From positions 1 through 48,034 of the forward strand of contig QEXW01000152.1 in NCBI GenBank assembly GCA_003130845.1: DNA of 48,034 nt, written 5' to 3'. Origin of the DNA: Anaerolineae bacterium. GTDB taxonomy: Bacteria > Chloroflexota > Anaerolineae > Anaerolineales > Villigracilaceae. Position numbers and translations under genes: made by a program. The notes beneath the pieces were generated by a model. That model searched no databases and was not told the origin of the DNA. It was given only the letters and a program-made list of their open reading frames with translations. Below are positions 9,267 through 17,433 of the stretch, piece by piece (within the stretch, counting starts at the first letter, position 1; each line of letters opens with the position of its first letter).

Positions 9267-10472
9267 CTAATCCGTCGCCTTGGCAAGTTGTGTCCGAATG
9301 GCTTCGGCCAATGTGAAGACCGAACGAGACACGGTTTTGGTTTTATTATCTACCATGAACGGGATGCCACGATTGACGGAGGGGATAACGACGGCTTCTT
9401 CGAGTGGAATGACGCCGATGACAGGTTGTTTGAGGTTTTCACCCACTTTTTCGGGTGTAATTGAAATACGCTTATCATATTTGTTCATGACCAGGCACAA
9501 GCGCTCACGCGGAACGCCAATGGTGGCCAACAGGTCTAGGAACAAACGCACGTTCTTAATCGCCGGAATATCTTGTGTGCAAACCAAGACAATCACATCG
9601 CTCACATCTAAGGCTGCCAGAGTGATTTCGTTCAGGATATGCGTGGTATCTACAACCACATAGGCATAAATCTGACGTAGATATTTGACCAGTTTGCTGA
9701 ATTGATCGGCCGTCACATGGTCAGCGTGTTCGGGTCTGGCGGGGGCCGGAAGCACGCGAATTCCACTGGCAGCGTGCTTGAGCAAGACGCTGTCAATAAT
9801 ATCTGGGTCCAGTTCATCGGCGCGAGGGGCGAGGTCGAGGATAGTGTTTTTGCCTTGCTCATTGAGGAAGACGGCCACATCGCCAAATTGAAGGTTTCCA
9901 TCTACCAACACAGCACGGGTTTCATCGTTGTGCAAGGTGATAGCCAAGTTGGTCGCCAGGGTGGTAACGCCTGTGCCGCCTTTCGGGCTGTAGACCATGA
10001 TGACCCGTCCGTTGACAAAGCCACCACCCAAGGTGGGTTGGACGGTAGAGGCTGTCACCGCAGCGGCAACCTGCGCCGTGCGCGAGCGCTCTTGTTGCGC
10101 CATTTGTCCGGCACGCCGCACCGCCGAAATCAACTCATCCGCCATGGGTGGTTTGGTCAAGAAGTCATGCGCTCCGGCCTGCATAGCACGGCGCATGTAA
10201 TTGGGGTCACCTTGTACCGAGAGGAAGACGATTTGCGCGACCGGGTTGCGTTGGCGGATGAGGCCGGTGGCCGTAATGCCATCCATATCGGGCATGTTGA
10301 TGTCCATCAGGATGACATCTGGCTTTAATTCTTCTGCCAGTTGAACTGCTTCCTTGCCCGAGCGGGCTGTGCCAATCACTTCTATATCCGCTTCAAACTG
10401 TAACAGTTTGCGGACGTTTTCACGGGTTTCGGCAATATCATCAACAACAAGGACTCGAATCTTGTCTGGCAT
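9267..10472 (-). CDS. cpaE: CpaE/TadZ-type pilus localisation ATPase with an intact receiver domain
   Basis: A 401-residue two-domain protein. Residues 1-125 form a response-regulator receiver domain that keeps all catalytic positions: Asp11/Asp12, phosphoacceptor Asp57 (LMDINMPDMDG), Ser85 and Lys107 (FLTKP). Residues from about 150 form a ParA/MinD-like P-loop ATPase with the deviant Walker A KGGTGVTT at 163-170. CpaE/TadZ proteins position the pilus machine, and many have a degenerate receiver. The intact one here implies control by phosphorylation, and the kinase at 11728-12759 is a nearby candidate. That link is inference. It lies 21 bp after cpaB and 27 bp before cpaF. Confidence 0.9.
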   Translation of the reverse strand: MPDKIRVLVVDDIAETRENVRKLLQFEADIEVIGTARSGKEAVQLAEELKPDVILMDINMPDMDGITATGLIRQRNPVAQIVFLSVQGDPNYMRRAMQAGAHDFLTKPPMADELISAVRRAGQMAQQERSRTAQVAAAVTASTVQPTLGGGFVNGRVIMVYSPKGGTGVTTLATNLAITLHNDETRAVLVDGNLQFGDVAVFLNEQGKNTILDLAPRADELDPDIIDSVLLKHAASGIRVLPAPARPEHADHVTADQFSKLVKYLRQIYAYVVVDTTHILNEITLAALDVSDVIVLVCTQDIPAIKNVRLFLDLLATIGVPRERLCLVMNKYDKRISITPEKVGENLKQPVIGVIPLEEAVVIPSVNRGIPFMVDNKTKTVSRSVFTLAEAIRTQLAKATD

Positions 10473-10493
10473 GTGCCAACTCGCTAGGAGAGT

Positions 10494-11585
10494 TTATGGG
10501 ATGGGTGTTGGTGTTCCGGGAGCAAGCAGCGGGTCGAGTAACTTATCTAGGCGCGGCTGCATAGCATACGGTAGTTTGGCCGGGACCGGAATGGCGTACT
10601 GACTCAAGATATATTGCAACGTTGCGGCTTCTGTTTCAATGCGCGAGGCGTCATCCGGCGCACGCAAGGTGAAGGTGAATTTGGCGCCAGCATACAGCAA
10701 GTAGGTCAGCGCAACTGCATCTTGTGGGGTCACAATCAGGGTAATCACATCCGGGGCGCGCACGGTAGTCACCGGCGTAGGCGGCGGCTCTTGACCAGGG
10801 GGAACTTCTTGCGTGGGGCCGGCAGTCACCGCTTCGGTGCCCGGCAAGGGGAAGTACCCTACATGCAAAATCTGAACATCTTGCAAAATTTGTTGGGAGA
10901 CCAAGCGCGGACGCTGGGCTTCCGAGGGAATCAGGTAAACGGCTTGGTTCAACACCGGGTCCAGTTCAGCACGACCAATCGGGCGACCACCATCGCCGTT
11001 GTTCATGCCAAGAGTAACCAGTGTGGATGCATCGGGCTGTAAACCAACGTTCACAACTTGCCCAAAATTATTCGGCAAAATGGACTGGAAAGAAGAGTCG
11101 ACATCAACGAACAGGGTCGTGGCAATTACATTCACGCGGTCACCATCGCGCAGGCCAAAGGCGACACCACTTTGCCAATTGAGCGGCAAGGTAATGGCCA
11201 CCAGCCCAGGCTGAATCACGCGTGCCGCCTCCGAACCAGGCTGATTCAGGCCAGGTCGGTCGGTCACCATGCCGCGAATGAACGGCATCCCTTGGTCAAG
11301 AGGATAAGCTGCGTATTTGCCTTCTACTTCTTCCGGTTGGGTAATCATCTTTTCGTTATAAGCAGAAGGGGGAATCATCATTGTGCTGATGGCTTCGGGT
11401 TTGACCTGGTCATTGAGCTTAAGTGGTTGACCCACAACAAGAATGGAGACCATCGGCTGCGTGGGAATTGCATCGGGGGCAGGCGTCGGCGAAAGAAGGC
11501 TTCCGCCGAATACCAGGAATACCACAGCTATCAGGATAACAATTAGCACCACCAGGAACAGCAGAATGCGGCCACCGCGTCTCAT
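10494..11585 (-). CDS. cpaB: Pilus assembly protein CpaB (RcpC), SAF domain
   Basis: A 363-residue protein with one N-terminal transmembrane helix (about 6-28), a SAF domain (about 45-110, VVGQPLKLNDQVKPEAI and PLDQGMPFIRGMV) and an extracytoplasmic CpaB/RcpC domain. A Pro/Thr-rich stretch interrupts it near residues 255-270. In diderm bacteria CpaB works with the CpaC secretin, but no secretin gene is present here. This is the first gene of the pilus operon, with AAGGAG before the ATG and a candidate promoter upstream. Confidence 0.87.
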   Translation of the reverse strand: MRRGGRILLFLVVLIVILIAVVFLVFGGSLLSPTPAPDAIPTQPMVSILVVGQPLKLNDQVKPEAISTMMIPPSAYNEKMITQPEEVEGKYAAYPLDQGMPFIRGMVTDRPGLNQPGSEAARVIQPGLVAITLPLNWQSGVAFGLRDGDRVNVIATTLFVDVDSSFQSILPNNFGQVVNVGLQPDASTLVTLGMNNGDGGRPIGRAELDPVLNQAVYLIPSEAQRPRLVSQQILQDVQILHVGYFPLPGTEAVTAGPTQEVPPGQEPPPTPVTTVRAPDVITLIVTPQDAVALTYLLYAGAKFTFTLRAPDDASRIETEAATLQYILSQYAIPVPAKLPYAMQPRLDKLLDPLLAPGTPTPIP

Positions 11586-11616
11586 AGGCTTCTCCTTGGT
11601 TTCGTATTACTGCATG

Positions 11617-11661
11617 ATTATACAGTAAAAACAATAGATGAAATAATTACAGCATTGTCAA
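11617..11661 (-). promoter_or_regulatory. Candidate promoter(s) of the tad operon
   Basis: On the minus strand, a perfect TTGACA (11656-11661) and a perfect TATAAT (11617-11622) occur in an AT-rich 142-bp gap before cpaB. They are 33 bp apart, so they cannot be one promoter. TTGACA pairs at 17 bp with TCTATT (4 of 6), and TATAAT may belong to a second promoter. Two overlapping starts are the simplest reading. Confidence 0.5.
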
Positions 11662-11727
11662 GCAAATAGTAGAAAAGGGGGAATGCGGGATAATAAACCA
11701 TGCAGGGAATCTTCTGACGTAGCTCGC

Positions 11728-12759
11728 CTAGGCGGGTCGGGCAGGAATGGTGAACGTAACGCGTGTCCCTTTTCCAATCACCGAATCGAGTTCAAAAGAG
11801 CCACCCAGCATTTCTACGCGGTCACGAATCAGGTTCAGGCCAAGGCTGTTTCCCTGCTCTAGAACTTGCGCATTAAAGCCTTTTCCATTGTCATCTACGG
11901 TTACTTTGACCAGCGTGTCGCTCATATCAATCATAATCTTGACCATGCTGGCTTGGCTATGCCGAGAAGCATTGCCAAGTAATTCCTGCAGAGCACGGAA
12001 AATCATAACTTCAATGTAAGATTCCAGTCTTCGTTCCTGCCCGGTGACAGTGACGGCGACATCCATGCTGGTTTGTTCTTTGAAGGTGTCAGCATAACGC
12101 TTGATGGTCGGTACCAAGCCCAAGTCATCCAACATCATCGGGCGTAGTTCAAAGATGAAGTTGCGCACTTTTTGAAAGGTGCTCATGGCAGCAGCTTTCA
12201 GGCTGTTGAGTTCCTCGCGTGCCTGAGCAGCATCTACATCCATCAGGCGCATGGCAATTTCCGTCTGCAAAATAAAGTTAGAAAGTGCTTGGGCCGGGCC
12301 ATCGTGCATTTGCCGTGAAAGCCGTTGGCGTTCTGATTCTTGGGCCTGGATGATGCCCTCGATGCTGGCTTGTGCACTTTTGCTGGCACCTTTTCCACCT
12401 TCCATAGGCTGCTCCAGCAAGGTAAGCAGTTTTTCTAGCAGACCCCGGTAGCGCTGCAAATGGGATTGGTCACTTTGCAGCTTCTCCAACTGGCCACGCA
12501 TAACAAATAAGCGTTGCTGCGCATCAAGCGCTGAGTCATACGCCATTTTGAGTTCATCGAACGAGGTTTTGGGACCTGCCGCTAGAATTTGTTGTAAATG
12601 CGCCGTAATGGCAGCATTGCGCTGGGTGAGTTTGGAGGCTTCGCCCTGGCTTTGTTCCAGCATCAGGGTGACTTCCCGCAACGATTTGGTGGTGTCTTCC
12701 AATTCGACCTGAATGCTTTTGCGCGCTTCTTCCAGCGGGTTAGATTGTTCATCCACCAT
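11728..12759 (-). CDS. Soluble DegS/NarL-type sensor histidine kinase
   Basis: A 343-residue kinase with no signal peptide or membrane helix, hence cytoplasmic. Residues 1-130 are Gln/Glu/Leu-rich and predicted coiled coil. The HisKA_3 dimerisation/phosphoacceptor helix has ERQRLSRQMHDGPAQALS with His152. The HATPase_c domain follows, with an N-box around Asn263 (QELLGNASRHSQA) and the DDNGKGF box at 289-295. This is the architecture of Bacillus DegS, a cytoplasmic kinase. It lies 7 bp after its response regulator and just upstream of the pilus operon. The input signal is unknown. Confidence 0.92.
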   Translation of the reverse strand: MVDEQSNPLEEARKSIQVELEDTTKSLREVTLMLEQSQGEASKLTQRNAAITAHLQQILAAGPKTSFDELKMAYDSALDAQQRLFVMRGQLEKLQSDQSHLQRYRGLLEKLLTLLEQPMEGGKGASKSAQASIEGIIQAQESERQRLSRQMHDGPAQALSNFILQTEIAMRLMDVDAAQAREELNSLKAAAMSTFQKVRNFIFELRPMMLDDLGLVPTIKRYADTFKEQTSMDVAVTVTGQERRLESYIEVMIFRALQELLGNASRHSQASMVKIMIDMSDTLVKVTVDDNGKGFNAQVLEQGNSLGLNLIRDRVEMLGGSFELDSVIGKGTRVTFTIPARPA

Positions 12760-12766
12760 AGATTGT

Positions 12767-13465
12767 TTACTCCTGCGCGTGAGATTCGTAATTCAACTTA
12801 ACCCAGCCCCGTTTAAGAGCATATACCACCGCTTGTGTACGGTCTTCCACTCCAAACTTGCGTAAAATGGATGTGATGTGGTTTTTCACCGTCTGGTGAC
12901 TAATGCCAAGCTGGGTGGCAATTTCTTTATTGCTTCTTCCTTCTACCACCAATTCCAACACTTCCATTTCGCGGTCCGAAAGAGGGTGAAACGGACTACC
13001 CGGTTCGCTATACGAGCGGCGCGCCGAATCGAGCTGCCGTGCCAGCCAACTCTCGAACTCGATTTTGGTCATGACCTGCTGACCCATGACGTATTTCCCA
13101 TCTAAGACGTGGAAGATGATTTTGGTCAATTCGTCCGGTTGAATATCTTTAGAGCAATACGCCGCTGCCCCTGCAATGGCTGCATGGAGCATTTGTTCGG
13201 CATCGTCATAGGCGGTCATCAAGATAACGCGGGTGGGGATACGGCTGGTTGCCAACTCGTGTGTAATCTGCTGACCATTCATACCCGGCAAGTTGACATC
13301 TACAACGGCCACGCGCGGGCGCAGAGCCTGGATGAGTTCCAGACCGCGCTCTCCATGTGCTTCCTGACCTACAACCTTAAAACGCGGGTCAATCGCCAAC
13401 GCATTGGCTACCCCCTGTCGAAATAAGGGATGGTCATCTATGACAACAAGTGTGATTTGTTCCAT
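12767..13465 (-). CDS. NarL/DegU-type response regulator (LuxR HTH)
   Basis: A 232-residue regulator. The N-terminal receiver domain has Asp10/Asp11, phosphoacceptor Asp56 (VVDVNLPGMNG), Thr84 and Lys106. A linker is followed by a LuxR-type helix-turn-helix at about 163-222, recognised by PLSDREMEVLELVVEGRSNKEIA and SHQTVKNHITSILRKF. It is the first gene of a two-gene unit with the DegS-like kinase. Genes it controls are not shown by sequence. The adjacent tad/comF operon is an attractive target because DegU-type regulators often govern competence and surface structures. Confidence 0.94.
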   Translation of the reverse strand: MEQITLVVIDDHPLFRQGVANALAIDPRFKVVGQEAHGERGLELIQALRPRVAVVDVNLPGMNGQQITHELATSRIPTRVILMTAYDDAEQMLHAAIAGAAAYCSKDIQPDELTKIIFHVLDGKYVMGQQVMTKIEFESWLARQLDSARRSYSEPGSPFHPLSDREMEVLELVVEGRSNKEIATQLGISHQTVKNHITSILRKFGVEDRTQAVVYALKRGWVKLNYESHAQE

Positions 13466-13491
13466 GTCTTAAGTCCGGTGAATTATTTTTG

Positions 13492-13520
13492 AGTATAGCA
13501 TATCTTATGATGATAGTGAA
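13492..13520 (-). promoter_or_regulatory. Promoter of the response regulator/kinase pair
   Basis: On the minus strand: TTCACT (-35, 13515-13520), a 17-bp spacer, then TATACT (-10, 13492-13497) preceded by TGC, an extended -10. It lies 27 bp before the start codon at 13465, in the gap after the divergent end of the glycosyltransferase gene. Confidence 0.65.
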
Positions 13521-13538
13521 ATTTCTGACTCATGACAT

Positions 13539-15086
13539 TTACGGCTCAATGCGAAACAGACGCACTTCATCAAACTCTCCCAAGTAAACCAAGCCAGGTT
13601 GATTGTGGGGGTTTTGATACACCGGAATCATCGGGTCGGTGTAATAGGTTTTTTCGAGGATGAGGAAGCGCGCCCCAAACTGACGCGCCAGGCGACGGGT
13701 GGTTTCCAGGTCTTCATCGGGAACGATGATGGCCGGGCGGCGGTTGACAGCAAAGTAGCCGGGGGCGTTGGCGACGATGACCACGTCTGATGATTGCGCG
13801 CCGTTTTCGACCAAAATTTGTTCGGCACGTTGGTAAACGCTTTGGAATTCGTTCCAGTCTTTTTCAATCAGGCTAATGTAGAGCAATGCCAGGGTAAGCA
13901 TGCCCATAAAAGCCACCAGTGCAAAGCGGAAAATGCCAAACGCTTCAGGGGTGAAGCGCCCGCGTTGACGCGCCTTGCTGACCAAAAATTCAACCGCCAC
14001 GGGGGCCGCCGCCCACCAAACCGGCTGGAGCGCAGCGGCGGCATGAAAGAAACTGCCGCGCGACCCGGCAAAAGGAAAGATAAAGGTAAGCACGATAAAA
14101 AGAATCAACCAGGCCAGCGCCGCCAGACGAGCGCGCAAATCGGTGCGCAAAACCCACAAACCAATCGGTGCGAAAACGGCCAGCAAAACCACGCCTTGAG
14201 CGGCAATCGAATTGACGATGTTCAGCGTTAGGGCTTCGAGCCGTGCCTGGATAGCCGCATCCCACCCGGCAGCCCGCCAGTTTTGGTAATTCACCCGGTC
14301 AGGCGGCCAGGCAAAGGTCTCATCATAGCGGGTCATCCATAGCACGCGGCTGCCGGCCGGGGTGAGCGGGGTTCCCCAAATGGACAGGTTGCGCGCCATC
14401 CAAGGTCCCATAACGATGGCATAGCCCAGGGTGAAGAGCAAGGCCGGGGAGAGAAAGGCTGAAACGAAGGGTTTTCTCTCCTTCAGCCAGCGCAAGAACA
14501 GCCCGCCACCGCCGATTGCCAGCCACAGGATTCCGTCGGAGCGCGCCAGGTTCATCAGCCCGGCCACCAGCCCCATTAAAAACGGCGCAACTTTGCCGGT
14601 GCGGGGAAACAGCAAAAAGAACAGCGCTCCCAAGAGCATGAAGATTCCAAAATTATCGGTTGTCGGCAAAAAAGGCGCATGATAACCACAGAAGACGGCC
14701 AAAAACCCAGAAGCAAACGCCAGGTTGCGTTGTTTCGTAAACGAAAAAGCCAATGCAGCGCTGACCGGCGGCACAAGGGCCGCTACCAACAAGAACCCCA
14801 ACCGTCCGGCAGCAAACGAATCATTGCCGAGAAGCATCATCCCCCCCGCCGCGAGGATGGAGGCCAGGGGAAACCAATAGCCATGCGAGGGGTGGGGAAG
14901 CGATTGAGGATTGTCAAGATAGTTCCAGAGATAGTTTTCGGTAAAACCATGCCCCTGAAACAGCCGCACCCCGCCCGCGTAGTAGTAGTCGGCGTCCATG
15001 TAGCCAGGGGCGCGCTGGAACCAGGCAATGGCGCTGTTGAAGACCAGCCCAAGCACGAAGAGCAAAAAATAGTCACGGCGTTTCAT
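13539..15086 (-). CDS. Polytopic GT-C fold glycosyltransferase (family 39-like)
   Basis: A 515-residue membrane protein with roughly ten or more hydrophobic helices and a C-terminal soluble tail from about residue 430. After the first helix lies an acidic loop motif, Asp31-Ala-Asp33 (GYMDADYYYAGG). This is the position where polyprenyl-phosphate-dependent GT-C enzymes of the ArnT/PMT type keep their catalytic acidic residues. It probably transfers a sugar from a lipid-phosphate donor on the outer face of the membrane, and the acceptor is unknown. It begins one base after the upstream membrane glycosyltransferase gene. Confidence 0.7.
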   Translation of the reverse strand: MKRRDYFLLFVLGLVFNSAIAWFQRAPGYMDADYYYAGGVRLFQGHGFTENYLWNYLDNPQSLPHPSHGYWFPLASILAAGGMMLLGNDSFAAGRLGFLLVAALVPPVSAALAFSFTKQRNLAFASGFLAVFCGYHAPFLPTTDNFGIFMLLGALFFLLFPRTGKVAPFLMGLVAGLMNLARSDGILWLAIGGGGLFLRWLKERKPFVSAFLSPALLFTLGYAIVMGPWMARNLSIWGTPLTPAGSRVLWMTRYDETFAWPPDRVNYQNWRAAGWDAAIQARLEALTLNIVNSIAAQGVVLLAVFAPIGLWVLRTDLRARLAALAWLILFIVLTFIFPFAGSRGSFFHAAAALQPVWWAAAPVAVEFLVSKARQRGRFTPEAFGIFRFALVAFMGMLTLALLYISLIEKDWNEFQSVYQRAEQILVENGAQSSDVVIVANAPGYFAVNRRPAIIVPDEDLETTRRLARQFGARFLILEKTYYTDPMIPVYQNPHNQPGLVYLGEFDEVRLFRIEP

Positions 15087-15087
15087 G

Positions 15088-16314
15088 TTATCTCCCCTTG
15101 GAGAGCATATCCATCCACAAGCGCGGCGGACGGGTGGCCCACCAGCGCACCCAGTAGAGCAGGATGGTCATGGCAAACGGGTAGGCAAACAGGAAAATCG
15201 AATCTAGCCCCCTCCAATGCGCGGCCCACAAACCGGCGAACAAGGCCAGCCCAACCAGCAGCGCGGCCAAGCGGCCCAACAACCCCCAGCGCTGGCCCAT
15301 GACCGAAAACACAAGCAAGACCGCCGGCAGGCTGAAGGCAGTCCAGGCTGGGAGAAAGCCCATGCCAAACCAGGGCGTTAGCACGGCGGTCAGTGACATG
15401 GTCCAAAAGAGCCAATGCACGCCCTTGCCGCGCGCGGTTTGCCACTCGAAAAACAAGATGACAATGGCAACCGCCCGCAAGCCCTGGGCAAGCGAAACGC
15501 CAATGCCGGGGAACCAGTTTTCGAGCGAGCGAAAAGTGGAGGGAAGCACTTGGCTGCGCCATTCGATGATGCCTCTAAAGAAGAATTCGCTCATCCAGCC
15601 GGGATAGACCAGGAAGGAGACGGCCAACAGTATAGTGAGCGTCATCAGAAACCCGGCCAAGATGCGGTAACGCCCAGAAGCGAAGACCCACACGGCCAGC
15701 AAAAGCAACGCCAGTCCGGTGACGCGAATGTAAACCAAGCCAAACGCCGCCAGCGCCCCGGCCAATTCATCAGCCTCGCCCTCCAGGGCGCGCAGCGCGC
15801 CAAAGACAACCAGCGATTGTAAAGCGATGAAGTTCCCATCTAGCATGGACTGTGCGCCGGGCTGCCAGGTCAGGCCAAACAACAGAACGAGCGGCAAGGA
15901 AAGCCACGAACCGCGCCAGCGGCTCAGGCGCATCGAAATTAGGACCAGTCCGGCCGTTGCAACTTGGAGCAATACCAGCCAGAGCGCGCGCGCGATGAAA
16001 AAATCGCGGATGGAGGCCAGGGGGAAGAACAACAGGGTGACATAGAGCGGCATGACGAATTGGAACGAGCGCTCCCCGGCGCGCGCCACACGTCCATACA
16101 CCAAGCGCTGGACTTCGAGCGTGTTGCCAACATCGTAAGGTGAAATGCCCCGCAAAACAAAGTTTTGGGCCGGCTTCCAAAACGCCAAAAACTCTGCCCC
16201 GGCGCGCACGTTGCGACTGAATTGTAAGTTGCCCCAAAACAAGCCCCCACCGAGCGCCAGGGTAAGGGAAAGGAGAAATACAGCCAGAAAGATGGTGCGA
16301 AGATGGTTGCGCAT
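15088..16314 (-). CDS. DUF2029/GT87-type membrane glycosyltransferase
   Basis: A 408-residue polytopic membrane protein with about ten helices. Between helices 1 and 2 it has the DUF2029-like pattern DFxxFWKPAQNFVLRGISPYD (here starting AEFLAFWKP). GT87 enzymes are polyprenyl-phosphomannose-dependent mannosyltransferases in actinobacteria; substrate use here is unproven. It is paired with the GT-C gene that follows one base downstream, so the two probably act on the same glycan or glycolipid. The neighbouring lipid kinase fits a membrane-lipid context. Confidence 0.7.
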   Translation of the reverse strand: MRNHLRTIFLAVFLLSLTLALGGGLFWGNLQFSRNVRAGAEFLAFWKPAQNFVLRGISPYDVGNTLEVQRLVYGRVARAGERSFQFVMPLYVTLLFFPLASIRDFFIARALWLVLLQVATAGLVLISMRLSRWRGSWLSLPLVLLFGLTWQPGAQSMLDGNFIALQSLVVFGALRALEGEADELAGALAAFGLVYIRVTGLALLLLAVWVFASGRYRILAGFLMTLTILLAVSFLVYPGWMSEFFFRGIIEWRSQVLPSTFRSLENWFPGIGVSLAQGLRAVAIVILFFEWQTARGKGVHWLFWTMSLTAVLTPWFGMGFLPAWTAFSLPAVLLVFSVMGQRWGLLGRLAALLVGLALFAGLWAAHWRGLDSIFLFAYPFAMTILLYWVRWWATRPPRLWMDMLSKGR

Positions 16315-16358
16315 TGGTTGTATTTTACCAGCCCTAAACCAACCGATCGCACACAGCC

Positions 16359-17252
16359 TTACACCAACACGCGCAGGCTTTGCGGAAGAATGCGATAGTT
16401 CACTTCCGTCACCCTGTGTGGAAACAGTTCACCATCTGCGTGTGCCGGCGAAGGTCGGTCTAACCGAATCTGAAGATGTGTACAATTCACTTCCTGAATC
16501 CCCGCTTCATGGAGAAACTCGCCACGCGGGCTCAGCGTCTTGGGCAAAAGAGCCAGCAAACGCAGACGGCTAGAGCGATACCCATACACAAAGGTCAACT
16601 TGCCATCCGACGGGTCTGCATGCGGAGACATGTAGAACAACCCGCCCGTGCGCGCACCATTCCCAACCGAGACCAGCGTTAACGGACCCTCATAACTGCC
16701 ATCATCCCATTCCAGTCTACCGTTCCAAGAGGGATGGTCGAAAATCCCTTGTACAGCGGCAACCAAATAACGAGCAACACCCTTTATCCAATGGATGGTG
16801 GTTTGTTTTTGCGTTACATACGGCTCCAGTCCAACAGCAGAATTATTGACGAAGTACAAACCGTTGACACAACCCACATCTATAGAACGAGTCTTTCCTG
16901 CGGCCAAGATGCGCGCCATTTGCCACAAATCGCGCGGCAAGCCAAGGTTGGCAGCCAGGTCATTTGCGGTACCCAGCGGCAGAATACCCAACGTGCCAAA
17001 ATCGGTTTCCGGGCGCACTTGCGCTAAGCCATTCACCACCTCCCCAACTGTGCCATCACCGCCCGCCGCAATAATCGGCGCAAACCCCTGCCGAGCGGCT
17101 TGGGCTGCCAGTTGTATTACGTCTTTCGGGCGTTCTGAAACTGCCAACTCGAACGCTATTCCAGCAGCACGCAACGCGGCTTCTGCTTGCGGCCAGCGTT
17201 TGTGGGCGTTGCGACGATTGGAATAGGGGTTCAAAATGACTTTTGCAACCAT
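16359..17252 (-). CDS. Diacylglycerol kinase family lipid kinase
   Basis: A 297-residue YegS/BmrU/DgkB-type lipid kinase. The N-terminal catalytic domain begins VAKVILNPYSNRR and carries the nucleotide-binding GGDGT at 64-68, then LPLGTANDLA at 91-100. The beta-rich C-terminal domain ends with HADGELF, also typical. It probably phosphorylates diacylglycerol or a related lipid at the membrane. The frame stays open to 17540, but that extension would run through the promoter and start of the divergent dehydratase gene and has no family counterpart. The ATG at 17252 with GGTGA upstream is therefore chosen. Confidence 0.88.
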   Translation of the reverse strand: MVAKVILNPYSNRRNAHKRWPQAEAALRAAGIAFELAVSERPKDVIQLAAQAARQGFAPIIAAGGDGTVGEVVNGLAQVRPETDFGTLGILPLGTANDLAANLGLPRDLWQMARILAAGKTRSIDVGCVNGLYFVNNSAVGLEPYVTQKQTTIHWIKGVARYLVAAVQGIFDHPSWNGRLEWDDGSYEGPLTLVSVGNGARTGGLFYMSPHADPSDGKLTFVYGYRSSRLRLLALLPKTLSPRGEFLHEAGIQEVNCTHLQIRLDRPSPAHADGELFPHRVTEVNYRILPQSLRVLV

Positions 17253-17374
17253 ATTTTCACCAATTGAGCAAGGGATAGTCGTCCTGTCGGGTTGAAAATT
17301 TAAAACCCACCATGAGGCAAAAAGTAACATAACTGCTGCACAAACCGCATTCTGCGCCAGAAAGTAGGGTAAGA

Positions 17375-17380
17375 TATAAT
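17375..17380 (+). promoter_or_regulatory. Candidate -10 box for the glycan cluster
   Basis: TATAAT lies 54 bp before the pseB-like start, in the 181-bp divergent gap 17253-17433. No clear -35 is seen. A TGGAG Shine-Dalgarno precedes the ATG by 9 nt. Confidence 0.4.
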
Positions 17381-17433
17381 TCCCCTCGAAACATTCATTA
17401 CTGGCGAATATCAGCCACTCTGGAGCAACTTTC

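Noticed and set aside
11617-11661. TTGACA and TATAAT read as one perfect sigma-70 promoter
   Set aside because: The spacer is 33 bp, far from 16-18 bp. Kept only as two separate partial promoters.
14679-15302. A 207-codon plus-strand frame over the two membrane glycosyltransferase genes
   Set aside because: Low-complexity Arg/Gln/Pro-rich product, antisense to two genes with consistent hydrophobic helices, spanning their junction.
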